A program made the translations under genes and the position numbers. The notes under the pieces were generated by a model that was not told the DNA's origin, did not search any database, and saw only the letters and a list, made by a program, of their open reading frames with translations. Positions 34,445 to 46,094 of a DNA stretch of 64,000 bases are shown one piece after another. Origin of the DNA: Bedellia somnulentella (lineage: Eukaryota > Arthropoda > Insecta > Lepidoptera > Bedelliidae); the NCBI GenBank assembly GCA_963576735.1, contig OY755183.1:12419213-12483212 (forward strand). The letters are read 5' to 3'. How positions within the stretch are numbered: position 1 is the stretch's first letter; every line of letters begins with the position of its first letter.

Positions 34445-37400
34445 TTAATTGAGCATGTATTTTTTATAAAGAAGATCAATATGTTCCGTCATTCCATCTA
34501 AAATGTAGCTAAGCTGTTCTCCTGTCGATATTATCGCTTCATCAGCCATTGCGGCGAATCTCAACACGCCGCCATAACATAAAGCTGTTACTCCTAAACC
34601 TGTTACAAATAAAAGTTATGAATTACTCGAAGAGTAGCAGAGATAGTAGAAGGGGAGGCGAAGTGGGGATTTTTGAAGTGACCCGAGCGTATCAGATTAT
34701 TATATAGGGAGAATCATTGTACCCTTTAATGTACGTCTACCGAGTATGACCCCTTCATATAGCGGGGTGTGCTGAGGAGAATCCGTCAGATTTGTAAAAA
34801 AACAATCCTCCGAAAAACGCGAGCGCGTCAGATTAAGTAAAGGTAGATTAATTATATTCAGAAGAGTGTATATATGGATAATCTGACAATTTGGGCATGG
34901 CTTTAAGGAATTATATGATGAAGAATCTTCAAGCGTTCGATTTGTTGTGTGTGAACATTGTTGTTTATTTTTTTTTAAATGGTCAGAATAACGATATTCC
35001 TTACGTAAATCGTCAGATAAATATATAGTGGTTATCATAAATATAAATCGCGTTTATACTGATAATGGCTGACGCGCTCGAGTATACAAACATTTTTTTT
35101 CATTTTTAATAATGTTTATAAGCTCTCTCCCCCACTAAAATGAAAACTTGTAATATACTTTTTTCATTTTGAAACATAAACAATCAAATCCAATAGGTTT
35201 CTACGACGCTTGAGCAACTGCATATTTAGCATCCAGGCCTTCCCTACTATAGTAATGCTCCTGGACATCACGTGACAACAATATCGTGTGATGTTCAGAG
35301 TACACACGTTATGCTCAGACACTGTACTTACGTGATAGGAGGCAGGCCGTTTTGTACGAATACACATGACAAAGTACAACTTAGCCATGGGTTTCCTCAC
35401 GATGATTTTCCCCATACCGATGATGATAAATAACAACACATATGACTTTAGAAAAGACAATATTGGCCCAAGCCAGGATTTGAATCCACGCATGTCTACT
35501 CATTGAGCTACCGCGGTCAATTACCCAAGGTTATAATAATTTCGGTTTATTGATTTTCGCGTAAATATATCGCTTTATAGTGGGAGCCTATTCAAGCAGC
35601 TTCCTTCATATAGCATAGGACACAGCTTCCGAAACGCTGTCCATTTGCAAATATTGCTGTAACTAACCGATTGGCTTGTCCCAGGAGTACGATAACATAT
35701 TGCTCAACAACTTCTAGTGTAGAGTCCTCAACTCCGAGTTTTATAGAATATGAATTGCGAAACGATGGCCATTAGAGCTAAGGTCCTTCAAGAAATTGTT
35801 CCATTTTTCAAAAAACAAGAAACAAAAATAAAGAGCTAGTGAGGTCATTATACTTATTACCATACCTTGCCAACACTAAAAAATATGGTTATAAGTTACT
35901 TTAACTAACCTGTGTTTCCTTTATGGGGTACGAAAAACACCATTTCTTTGAGCAGGTTTCCTTCGCCCAACTCCAAAACGTCTGGGCCGGGCATGTTGCT
36001 GAATATCAAAGTTGCTTGACTACTATTCAAAAGTGGCCTCAGTATATTATTAGGGAAAACACTACCGACTAATTTCAGAAAATAATAGTTGGTCTGTAAT
36101 ATAAATGAAATAAGAAACTATCATCAAAAATAATATTTGGAAAGGCATTTTCACCGTGAAATCCCTAGTTTTTTTCTCATCGTAATGGTTTTAAGGCTTT
36201 ACTTAATTAACCATTCATTTTCATAAAGAGAGACAAACAGTTATGTTATTTGTGCGTATCTTGTAACTTCCGAACCGTAGAACTCACATTCACTATAATA
36301 ATGAACAATGTGTCTTCACTGCAAAAGATATAAGCATCTAAATCTTGCAATTTTACGATGGGTTCCATTAGTTACATATACTCACGGCTATAAATCCAAA
36401 AAAGGGGTAGCCAGAGCTTCAGAGCTAGAAACTCCTCAGCCACATTTGAAAGTCGATAGGGGCAAGGTGGTAGAAATAAAGTATTGTTGGTGATAAGTCT
36501 TCAGCCACTTCGCTCAAAAACCATTGAAAAAGCCTCATCTTATGAATAATGTTAGTTAGTCGCCTCTTACGACACCCATGGGTAGCAAGAGGTAGTGACA
36601 TTCTAAGCCGGCACTAAACGGTATCCATTAACTAACAATTAAAAATTTAATCATTGATTTGACTTACCAAAGGGTCGGCACCATTCCTCATTTCGTTGCA
36701 GACTCCTTGAATATTATACAGGTTATTATTTTTTATAGGCAAATCTAAAATCGTCACACTAAAATCATTTTCTAACTTCATATTCGTTGTAATATCATTA
36801 TTTGTTAATCTCACTGGAATCACTACAGCCAGATCTTCTGGAGCGGTCGTCATTGTCTGTGTAATAAAAAATATATGAAAGCTTTGATTTTTAAATATTG
36901 TTTTATAAATTGTCTTCGAGCAATCTTCGAGTTACCTTCAAAAAATAGTTTCGCAACCCTTCAGCTAGAGCTGTAGCTAAAATATCGCCAAATCTAGATT
37001 GATCGAAATGGTCTTTTAGCTTTTTCACCTTTACGAATAAGTTTTCATCTGATTTAGTCCATTTATATATCTTTCTCCCTGTAAGTTTCGGACCGTGTAA
37101 TGAATTGACATCCGGTTTTCTTATGATGCCCTTGACAAAACATGTTGGTATTTCTATTAGTTTTTTAATCATTTTCATTAAACCTAATGGAGACTTATAG
37201 TTAGTTTCTGGTGCAAGTTTCAATAAATTAACATTACTGATGTTTTCCGAAGCTGCCAACGATCTGCATAAGAGATGGATTAGAGCCACTCCGTCTCCAA
37301 CAGAGTGATGTACTCGAAATATAACCGCATATTTTTTTCGTTCATCCATTTGACTTAGACTTTGCTCAGTCACCAGTATTTGAAATAAACCTTGATCTTC

Positions 37401-38185
37401 GTAAGGTAATGGCTCCTGCGTCACTGCTGTCATTATATTCTCAAGATCTTTAGTCTTAAGATGCCTGTGTGCAAAATTTATTGTTTTTACATATTGTTCC
37501 ATATCAATATTGCTGTATTTTCTCCAATAGTAAAAGCCATATTGTTCTTTTCTTCTATAAAATATTTTTGCTACACTCACATCATTTATTACACTAAAGA
37601 GTTTCTTTTTGATATTTTCCACTAACAAATGAGAAGCGTCTGTTTCTACAATACCAAGAACGTTAATAATACTTTTTGAATTGTCATCTTCTAAACTCCA
37701 AAACACATCAAAACTATCGAGAAACTTTACAAATCTTTTGTCTTTATGTTGTATCACTACCAAACATATCAACTTGTAAAATAAAGCCAATAATATTAAG
37801 ACAAATATTACTGGACACACTAAAAACAAAACCACTAAGAATATAACTTTCATTAAAGTTTTTCTGTTGATTTCGATGAGTTCAAGAATATTACTGCTGC
37901 ACTGGTGTCTCTAAAATAATTTAAAATATTAATCATAATTATTTGTTATTCTTTAAATATATTTTTAAAGAAGTTTATAATTACTTGAGATATTAGAAGT
38001 AATTTCATTAGCATGGCAGCCATTACTGCTGATGAAGTGCCAATGAGACTTGCATTTATAACATCCGAAGCACTAAAACTTATTCTGGCACTTGATGTAT
38101 TATTATTATTAGTTACAAGCACCATCGCTTCTTTATCTTCATAATATTGTGCATCACAAAACGTTACATAGGTTGAGTTTTCCAT
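34445..38185 (-). CDS. Wax ester synthase/diacylglycerol acyltransferase-like O-acyltransferase
   Basis: Five exons on minus: 37985-38185, 36936-37910, 36668-36856, 35910-36093 and 34445-34599, joining in phase to 567 aa. Family members esterify fatty alcohols or diacylglycerol with acyl-CoA; the substrate here is unknown. The catalytic motif HHSVGDG (HHxxxDG) is at about residues 268-274, and SNMPGP, typical of the C-terminal WSD domain, at about 487-492. The last exon reads GVTALCYGGVLRFAAMADEA, also family-like. A strong hydrophobic segment at about residues 87-120 predicts membrane anchoring. The first exon (67 aa) is less certain: its donor (CAA|GTAATT) and the next acceptor agree in phase, but translation could instead start at 37853 with MKVIFLVV. 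Same strand as the Mpv17-like gene. SINEs occupy introns 3 and 4. Confidence 0.87.
34600..35909. other. Intron 4 of the acyltransferase gene; only SINE-B recognised
   Basis: Contains a 112-codon minus-strand frame (34700-35038) without recognisable motifs, and SINE-B at 35255-35519. Nothing else identified. Confidence 0.5.
35255..35519 (-). repeat. SINE-B, truncated
   Basis: Minus-strand body (ggcaggccgttttgtacgaa, gggtttcctcacgatg) and tRNA head (gattt gaatcc B box, tgagctacc A box). The 3' end of the element is missing. Confidence 0.75.
36374..36619 (-). repeat. SINE-S in acyltransferase intron 3
   Basis: Near full length from acatatactcacggctataa to gccggcactaaac. It makes up over 40% of the 574-bp intron. 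Confidence 0.8.
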
Positions 38186-38434
38186 TTTTTATTAAATTTA
38201 GAACATCTTTTCACAGTAATATATTTTACTTAGCAGTGCATTCTATGCAAAACTTAGAAAACCACTGATGAGTCAGCTTGCATGGGAAGCCATAGAAGCT
38301 AAAGACATTGACAGGATTAACTTATTACTTACTGTTGTGCAAAATAAAATGCATATACGCAAGTCGTTCAGTTTTTAATTTGCGTTTTTTTCATTTTTAA
38401 CTACGCAGGCTTGAAGCTTTGAAGTGTAGTCCAT

Positions 38435-38606
38435 ACTGTCACGGCTTTAAATCCCTAAAATTGGTTTAGAATTAGAAACTCCGTAGCCACTTTTGGAAGT
38501 CAAGTAGGAAAAAATATTAGAAATAAAAAGTGTTTGGTGTTGAAGTCTCACCTGAAGTCACATAGCCCAAAAACCACTTAACCTCGAAATCCTAAGTCGC
38601 TTCTTA
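38435..38606 (-). repeat. SINE-S, internally shortened
   Basis: gtcacggctttaaatcccta, gccacttttggaagtc and aagtcgcttcttatgac. The 5' end is interrupted by the MITE at 38611. Confidence 0.65.
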
Positions 38607-38610
38607 TGAC

Positions 38611-38750
38611 TACAGAAGGGCAAGCACGAGCGGTGTTTAAACTAGTTATCGCGTGGGATCTCTTACGCACTTACTTAGTATCGTATACTGCCATCTCATT
38701 CTATCCGTTATCGTGTCGATAAAATAGCGTTCGTGCTTGCTTTACTGGTA
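38611..38750. mobile_element. MITE of the GCAAGCACGAGC family, reverse copy
   Basis: Begins TACAGAAGGGCAAGCACGAG and ends near gcgttcgtgcttgctttac. The interior is the reverse complement of the 12608 copy with a small deletion. Confidence 0.78.
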
Positions 38751-39169
38751 ATGTGTTAGTACTATTCCTGCGGCCTGAAAAGTTCCAACTGCTTCTAGAG
38801 GATACCGATCGTTATGACTAAGATGTTTGGTTCAATTTATATTCATTGCGGTGATGTACCCCGGCACTAGCAGTAGTTAGTTAAAAATGCATTGTTTGCT
38901 ATTTTTGGATTCTTTTTTCACTTCAGCTTCTGTTCATGTAAGAATCTTACATGTATACATCTAATAAGGGCTTTTAATCCAAATCCTGTTTTGGAAGCTG
39001 AATGGGAAAAGGGTTGTAACATTAAGGTTGTTGATGAGTCCCTATCTCCCACCAACCAACCAATTAATAATCTCTAATACCTTAAGTCGCCTACACCCAC
39101 GAGAATAAATAGTTAATTTCTACTCTAATACCACACTGCACAGTTTATATGATAAAGTACTAACAAAAC

Positions 39170-39296
39170 AGACAATACGTGGGTACCTACTTTGGACACT
39201 AGGTGGCGCTGTCACTTGTTGTTAAGAAGTATTAGTACTTCTGCCAACCCCTTCGGAGATAAACGGCGTGAACGTTTATGTTATGTTATGTAAAAC
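39170..39296 (+). repeat. SINE-B 3' fragment
   Basis: acgtgggtacctactttgga, cctctgcc-like text and aaccccttcggagataaacg, with a ttatgttatgt tail. Confidence 0.7.
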
Positions 39297-40357
39297 AGAC
39301 AAATTAAGTTTACCCTGTAAGTGCGCCTGTTTTGAGCCGGCCCTAAGCTATTATAAACATATTATGCTGGAATGGGAATTAATGGCGTGAGTATATGTAT
39401 GTATGTATGTATGTATGTATTATTCTGGAAATCCTGAGTTCTTTACTACACTCTACTCGTTGTGATCCCATAAAAGTGAATATGATTTGTCAGGATCGTG
39501 CAAAGTGGCGATCGATAGTATATGCCCACCCCAATGGGAATAATGGGCGTGAGTAAAAGTAATTAAGTATGATTATTGTAATATGAGTGCTCCTCTCGTA
39601 ATCCAAATAATGTAGGGAAAGGAAAATATTATGTCAACATGTTTACTGTTTTATAGGACTCGTTTAATAAAACAAACAAAATAAATAAAGCAAGGGTTTA
39701 TTTAAAAATATTTATTTACAGGATAACTTATTTTTTCTTTCATAAATTCAACTATAAAAGATGAGGCTTAAAGTTTAAGTTTACAGCATGGTAGTTGAAT
39801 GATATGATATGTATTTTAACATTTTTTGTCACTTGCTTTCAAATCTTTCAACAATCAGTGACCAATTTTTAGTTTCTTCGGTAAATTTGGAAGTCATATA
39901 TTTGTAGCAATATAAAAAATCTATAAATGCAAAACACCTTAAATATATTTGTACTTTAAGGCCAGCTACACTTTTATAATATACGCAAGTTACTTTACTA
40001 TGTTTAAATATAACCTTAGAATGATACTCACAGCTCAAAATTGATATGTTCTTGTCAGTTAATGCAAAATGGAATGAGATTACATATTACGTACCTATCA
40101 ACTAAATAACTCTTATTTTATTGGCACTTTGCGATCATCCATTCATAGCGGCATATTAGCATACTTAAAATGGGGCGGTTGAGTATTTATCAGAATAATA
40201 AAGTAATTCTTCTTAAAAACACAGATATTGATAAAAGTAAAATACCACTAAAACACTTTATGTTGATTAGATGGGAATTCCAAAACTTGCACATATACAA
40301 TACAGTCTCAGATAAGAAAAACATTTCAGCTTTGAATGGAAGACCCTTACCAAAACC
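39297..40357. other. Intergenic, no gene recognised
   Basis: Between the acyltransferase and Mpv17-like genes. Holds a SINE-S tail with a GTAT microsatellite (39388-39420). AATAAA on the minus strand at 40117-40122 could serve the Mpv17-like gene. Confidence 0.45.
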
Positions 40358-43300
40358 TTATGCCTTAGCTTCTAAAGCCTCAACAGGCTTTACAGTTTCA
40401 GCTGGCTCAATTTTTTGTCTTTTAATAAAACAAAGCACATTAATCCAGATAAATGAAACTGATGCGACGTAAACTACTCTTAAATGAGATGGAACGAAGG
40501 CAAAGTTGATTGTGGCTGCCGGGAGCCAGAACGCTTGGTTGGCCATGAAGGTCTTATAGTATTTCTCTCGTATTTCTTGGAATATATCCTCTTTTCGTTC
40601 TAGAATTGAGTTACCTGAAACAACATAATAATTTTGTAAAGTTATTAAAAAGCTTGTTAACGAAGTAAAGTTTATTTTTATAAACTGCACGAAGGACAAT
40701 CTATCAATGAAAGGTATTTTATGTTTCAATATTAGATTCCCAATTTTTGACCATATTAAAACTTATCTATATTACAGTTTAATCTTCATTACAATTTTGA
40801 TTTTGAAAAATCAGTTGAGTAAATCAAGGAATTTCTTTAACACATTTATACATAACATACATAACATAAACGTTCACGCCGTTTATCCCCGAAGGGGTTG
40901 GCAGAGGTACCAATACTCCTGAACTCACATGGCAAGCGCCATCTAGTTTCCAGAGAAGGTACCCACGTTTTGCTTAGACAGTGTACTCACGTGATAGGGG
41001 GCAGGCCTATCGCCGTTTTGTACGAATACACTGTCACATGACTAAGTACAACTCAGCCATATGGGTTTCCTCACGATGTTTTCCCTCACCGTTAGCAACC
41101 ATGATAAATTAACCACACATATGTCTTTAGAAAAGACAAATTGGTGTAGGCCCGTCCCAGGATTGGAACTCACGCCCTTCTGTTTTTCGGGCGGGTGTTC
41201 TACCCACTGGACTATCATGTCGCTTTTATGTTTTTTACAATTTTATGTTATTCATACATACAATAATTGCCTAATATTAGAATATTGGCCCCAAAGGCAA
41301 CCCTTTTTACCATGTGTATACAGCTACAAATAGCTATATAAAAGCGGTCTGGAGCTACAAAATAAATATTTAAAATCATATAATTATGTATGATATGATT
41401 GTATACTTACATACGAAGAATGTGGCTAAGAGTATTGGAGTCATGATGAATTGGTCTGACAACACTTTTGTGATAACTGCTTTTTTGGCAGCACCCGGGA
41501 ACTTTCTGTCTAGGAATTTATACCTGTAATTTAAAAAAAGCAAATATTTTTGTATGTCTTTAAAAATCACAAAAAAATAAAGTTAAAAATACGTCCTAAT
41601 AGTTTCTCTGTATTTTATAACTTTTAGGAAACTAATCAAAAGACATAGACAGAACTGTAACATAATTCCCTCGTCTAGCTTTTATCTTAAAAAAAATATA
41701 TTCAAGTAAGTAATATTATTGTTAGGGACCGCCCATTTTAAGGCAAACGCTAAGGCTATTTTTAAGAAGCAAGCAGAAGAATTTGTGGTTCCGTAAGACA
41801 TTTGTCCCGCTCTCATTGTTATTTTCTAGTTTATGATTAAAGAACACAATTCTTTTCTAGAATACTTTATTTCTACCATCTTGTCCCCTATTTACTTCCA
41901 AAGGTGATTGAGGAGTCTCTGGCTCTGAAGTTCTGGTAACTCCTTTTTGTGATTTATGGTCGTATGTATATGTATGAAAACAAAAAACTTTATTATTTAC
42001 CAGAAATATAGAGAAGGTGCGTAGACTGTGCTCCCGACCGACACAACTCGAGCAGCCGCGCCAAAGTCATAGTCAGGTTTCTTTTCCTAGAAAAAAATAT
42101 ATAATTTCTTTTTCAAATTCACGCCGTTAACAAGTCAAATACAAGAACAAAACCCCTTTATATGTACTGAAGTCGTTGTAGTAATGTCTGAGAATAGAGT
42201 AATAACTCTACCTCATATCTTTCCATGGATGAATAATCCACGGGTGAATAAAGATTATGTGACCTAAAATAATTGGTTATCGATAGGATGTTATCAAAAA
42301 TATTTATTTTACCATTGTACGGGTAGCCCCTTTTAAAAGGATTGAAAAATCGTAGGTTCTAAAGCTCCGAATACTCTTTAAAAATGATTAATATATTTTT
42401 TAATTTATTTATGTGTCTGCCTCCGTGGTACGCGGTTAAGCGCTTGGTTTCAAATACGGAGCTCTCGGGTTCGATCCCCGGGGGGGGTAACCTTACAAAT
42501 TTAATTTGTAAGATTTAGCTCAGTCTGGAAGGTTATTGCAGGCATGAATCACCTGATTATCTGAAAATTAAGATGATTCCGTGCTTCGGAGGGCACGTTA
42601 AGCCGTCGGTCTCGGCTACTATCAGGGTAGTAGTCGTTAGTCTGCCAACCCGAAATTGGCCAGCGTGGTGGCTGTGAGGTTTTTCTTTTTTACATTTCTT
42701 AAAAAAAACTCTATATTATAATTACTAATTGGACATTATGGTATAGAGCTGATCCCTCTTATGTCTCTGTCGGCAACACAAGACTGATTATTATGTGAGA
42801 GATCTATGAAAAAAGCGTAATCTATTTGGAGGCGACCTAATTATGTAATTGCTATTGATTTAAACTTTGAAATTATAGGTTGGAGAAAACATGTAGTTAC
42901 GGGCGTTTTTTTGGATAATCTTTTTAGTAAGGTAATGGAACTTCGCTATTTATGCTTTGGCCTCTGAGTATATGATTTTCGCTTATTTGTGTGCGAAAGA
43001 TCAATGCTAATATTGTATGTACTTGTAAGATTACGTCAAGAAATCATTGACATCATGAAACCGTTAATAAGCGGATGCCAACTATATAAATAAATTATTG
43101 TTATGGTATAGTTTGAGGGTATTTATATTGAATAGAAAACCATTACATAACCGTCAAATTAAAGAAACGCTGCGACAAACTGCGCACTCTACCTGGCTAG
43201 GTATTCCTATTCAACCCTCCATATTCGCATATCTGCACTGATTGTCACCCAGTGTTAATATAAATAAACGCTTGCGTAATCTACTAAAAATAGTTTTCAG

Positions 43301-44776
43301 TAGGTACTGAAGTAGCAAAGAGATATTTTATTTGGATAGTTGTTGTTATAGGTAGCGTGGCCGAGCGGTCTAAGGCGCTGGTTTAAGGCACCAGTCTCTT
43401 CGGAGGCGTGGGTTCGAATCCCACCGCTGCCAACTGTTTTTATTAAGTTTTTATTAACCATTATGTATAAGCTATTACGCTAAAATTGAAGATAGCTTCC
43501 TATGAGATACGTTTAAAAATACAATGAAATTCTATCATCTTATATTTAAAGCACCTTGATTCTACAAGATAGTGAATACTCGCACGTTTTCATACACATA
43601 AGTAGTATATAATAATACTCTGGAGCCGTACGAAGTGTGTTCAATGTTATTATCGAAAATAACAATAAAATAGTGTACAAGAGGTAGAAAGCAATTAATG
43701 TGCAATAGGTAAATTGCATATTTTAACATACTTTTTATATTGAGTTTGCTGATATATTTATAACAGGAACTATATTGATGTGTAACTTTATCGTTTCTTT
43801 CATTTAAATTTTATTAAAATAGCATTTACACAAACATAAATAATAATAGAATAGAAAGAAAAAACTTCACAAGCACATCAAATTTGAAAAATCTAACTTT
43901 ACTGTTATTTTGTAGATTTTTTTTATAATTATGTTCATTCCGTACCATTATTGGCTAAAAACCAAAAATAGGGCTCTAAAAATAGGGCCTCTATCACACC
44001 TTCGGGAATATACGGCGTGAACGTCTGGGATGTGTTGAAAAGTGAAGTTATAAATATACGAGATTCGAAAAAAAGAGGATCATTCCATGGAAAATCTTAC
44101 GTGATCATACAAAACCACTTATGATCGATAACAAACAGACAAACATACATATTTTTCACTGTCACTTTACGCGACTAACTTTATCGAAAAATTCAAACAT
44201 AGGCATTACATTCTTCTATTTTTAAGAACCGCCATTATGAACGCTTTTTATTAGACCTAAAAAGCCTTAGTCTATCAACATAGCATTTCATTCTTCGCTG
44301 TTCATTCCCCGGCCAAAAACGTTTTCTACATACATATATTCACGGCTATAAATCCCTAGAAGGGGTAATCAGATTTTCGTAATAGGAAAATCCTTAGTCA
44401 CTTTCGCAAGTTGAGTGGGGAGAATATTGTATAATAAAGGTTGTTGGGGATGGGTCCCTAAACGCATCGCCTAAAAATAACTTCAAAAGCGCCTAAAGGT
44501 AGTCACTTCTTACGATCACCCACGGGTAGAAATGGGGTAGTGCCAGTGCTACTATAAGCCGACACTACACAATGTTTTCTATTTCATCTAAAACAGCACT
44601 ATGGTTATCCTCTATCGGTGTTAAAGAAAACTTGTTTACCGTATAAAACTTATTGTACGTTTGCTGTGATAGTTCAGCTGCCGTGTAGAAGGTGGCGTAT
44701 ACAGCGGTGTTTGTGAGTACTGGCCGCTTCTTCAGCATGGAGCGACCCCAACCTAACAGACGACTCATTGTTTCAA
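40358..44776 (-). CDS. Mpv17/PMP22-family membrane protein
   Basis: Coding exons on minus: 44571-44768, 42001-42086, 41411-41523 and 40358-40614, in phase, 217 aa, within the family's usual range. Matching blocks: GSTVYAPSLYFWYKFLDRKF (family 'G....GP..HYWY..LD..FP'); KVLSDQFIMTPILLATFF; and KYYKTFMANQAFWLPAATIN followed by FAFVPSHLRVVY and FIWINVL (family 'W..WP..Q..NF..VP...R......WN..LS'). Mpv17-type proteins are multi-pass proteins of the inner mitochondrial or peroxisomal membrane; which applies here is unknown. The exon border at 44411 region is normal, but exon 1 ends exactly where a SINE starts (see 44329-44570). An acceptor (tttcag|) 8 bases before the ATG implies an upstream 5' UTR exon, probably at 47749. 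Confidence 0.85.
40850..41223 (-). mobile_element. SINE-B, full length, in Mpv17-like intron 3
   Basis: Minus-strand element from the tRNA head (gatagtccagtgggtagaac, gagttccaatcc) to ggcgtgaacgtttatgttat. The head shares the gcccgaaaaacagaagggcg variant with the copy at 9662, marking a sub-family. Confidence 0.85.
41868..41976 (+). repeat. SINE-S 3' fragment
   Basis: gattgaggagtctctggctc, then ttgtgatttatggtcgtatg and a TATG tail. In Mpv17-like intron 2, ending 24 bases before exon 2. Confidence 0.6.
42418..42690 (+). mobile_element. tRNA-headed SINE, second type
   Basis: Head with ctccgtggtacgcggttaag and gggttcgatcccc; body with cgtgcttcggagggcacgtt, gccgtcggtctcggctacta and gtctgccaacccg. 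I recall this body from a widespread lepidopteran SINE. In Mpv17-like intron 1. Confidence 0.8.
43351..43432 (+). tRNA. tRNA-Leu(AAG)
   Basis: Folds as a class II tRNA. The acceptor GGTAGCG pairs with CGCTGCC; the D arm is ggccgagcggtctaaggc; the anticodon stem CTGGT/ACCAG has loop TTAAGGC, hence anticodon AAG; there is a long variable arm (tctcttcggag); the T arm is GTGGG-TTCGAAT-CCCAC. The discriminator is A and a T5 Pol III terminator follows at 43437-43441. All stems pair, so it is probably functional. Lies antisense in intron 1 of the Mpv17-like gene. Confidence 0.95.
44329..44570 (-). mobile_element. SINE-S abutting exon 1 of the Mpv17-like gene
   Basis: Complete insertion between near-identical 11-bp duplications AACGTTTTCTA (44318-44328) and AATGTTTTCTA (44571-44581). 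On the minus strand the exon reads to ...AACATT and is followed at once by the SINE 5' end GTGTAGTGTCGG. The right duplication is therefore inside the coding exon, and the 5' splice site, if at ATT|GTGTAG, is made of SINE bases. Confidence 0.88.
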
Positions 44777-45555
44777 CTGAAACAAAATGGGGTATAACTT
44801 TATTATTCAGGGATTAGAAACTTGGATGGACTGATAAGTAATTGACCAGATTAAATATTCTGTGACAATCTGTTAATTCAGAGCGGCGGCGTCAGATTTT
44901 CTAGCCTTTTGAATAATCTAAGTTCATACACATGTGCCAAAAATTTGGGAATCATAGTGCTTCTAGATTTTATTTGCCCCACTTTAACAACCTAAACAAG
45001 TTGATGCAGTCAGAAAATTTTTAAACTGACAACCTGACAAAAAGTGGATTACATTTTTGGCATACTAAGTAAGTTAAGTTTTATAAATTTAATGTGTAAT
45101 GCTTTTTTTAATACAGTTGCTATTATAATGTTTATAAATTAAAATTCTAATTTTATATAAGTTGTTATAGACCCCGTTGGGTAGTTCAATTTGTGAGAAT
45201 ATTATTTACCTCTTTATTGCCATTATATGCAGAAGTTAATTTAAGTAATACTATAATACTAAAGTAGTAGTATTAATATTTTCATTAGAGATCATTTCGG
45301 CAAGCTCATACTCATAATTTTACTTCATTGTCTTTTTGTCGGAATAAACTGGGGAATATATCACACTAAGAATTCGTTTCTTTGTTTAATGTATAGTTGA
45401 AGTAATTATATTGTATTCAATGGTGTAGTACTTAAAATGATAAACTTCAGGTTATCAATAAGTTATCGTCGTAGTAGTAGAAGTCGCCATTATGTAAGTC
45501 ACTGTAATTCGGTGTCAGCAACTTAGTTTGTCAGATTTGTGGACTATTAATATTT

Positions 45556-45625
45556 CTTATTCCAAAGCTCTGGCTACCCCGTTAAGGGATTTATAGCCGT
45601 GAGTATATGTATGTATGTATGTATA
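45556..45625 (+). repeat. SINE-S 3' fragment
   Basis: caaagctctggctaccccgt, then tatagccgtgagtatatg and a TATG tail. Confidence 0.65.
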
Positions 45626-46059
45626 TACAGTGATTGATATGTGATGTTATAGCCCACAGCCGCATTGCATTGTTATATTGATCAAGGTCTCCACATCATT
45701 GTGATTATAGTTTATATTTTATAGAGTTATTTAAAACACGATTTACTGATATCGTCAAATCCTATTATTATTTCGTTTTGTTGAAATGAGTAAAAATTTA
45801 TTTCATTGCAGATTTATTATTTATTTTTTTATTATTATTTTTTATTAGGATATTATTTATTAGATTTAACATAATTTGATCCTCTGAGGTGTTACCAAAC
45901 CCCGTGGCTGACCCATTGATTGTCCTTCTGGTTTCAATAAGGTTTGGTTCAAATATATAAACCGCCAAAAGATAAAAGTACATTGTTCAACGGCCCACCA
46001 AGCTGGACAAAGTGCTAAAACTTGTGGCAGTTGCCTTAATAACATCTACGAATTATACA

Positions 46060-46094
46060 ATTAGGACCTCTGCCAACCTCTTCGGGGATATACG
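46060..46094 (+). repeat. SINE-B 3' terminal scrap
   Basis: aggacctctgccaacctctt followed by cggggatatacgg, the extreme end of SINE-B. A similar scrap is at 43994-44022. Confidence 0.5.

Noticed and set aside
34700..35038. 112-codon minus-strand open frame in acyltransferase intron 4
   Set aside because: No motif, wrong phase relation to exons, and exon 4 joins exon 5 perfectly without it.
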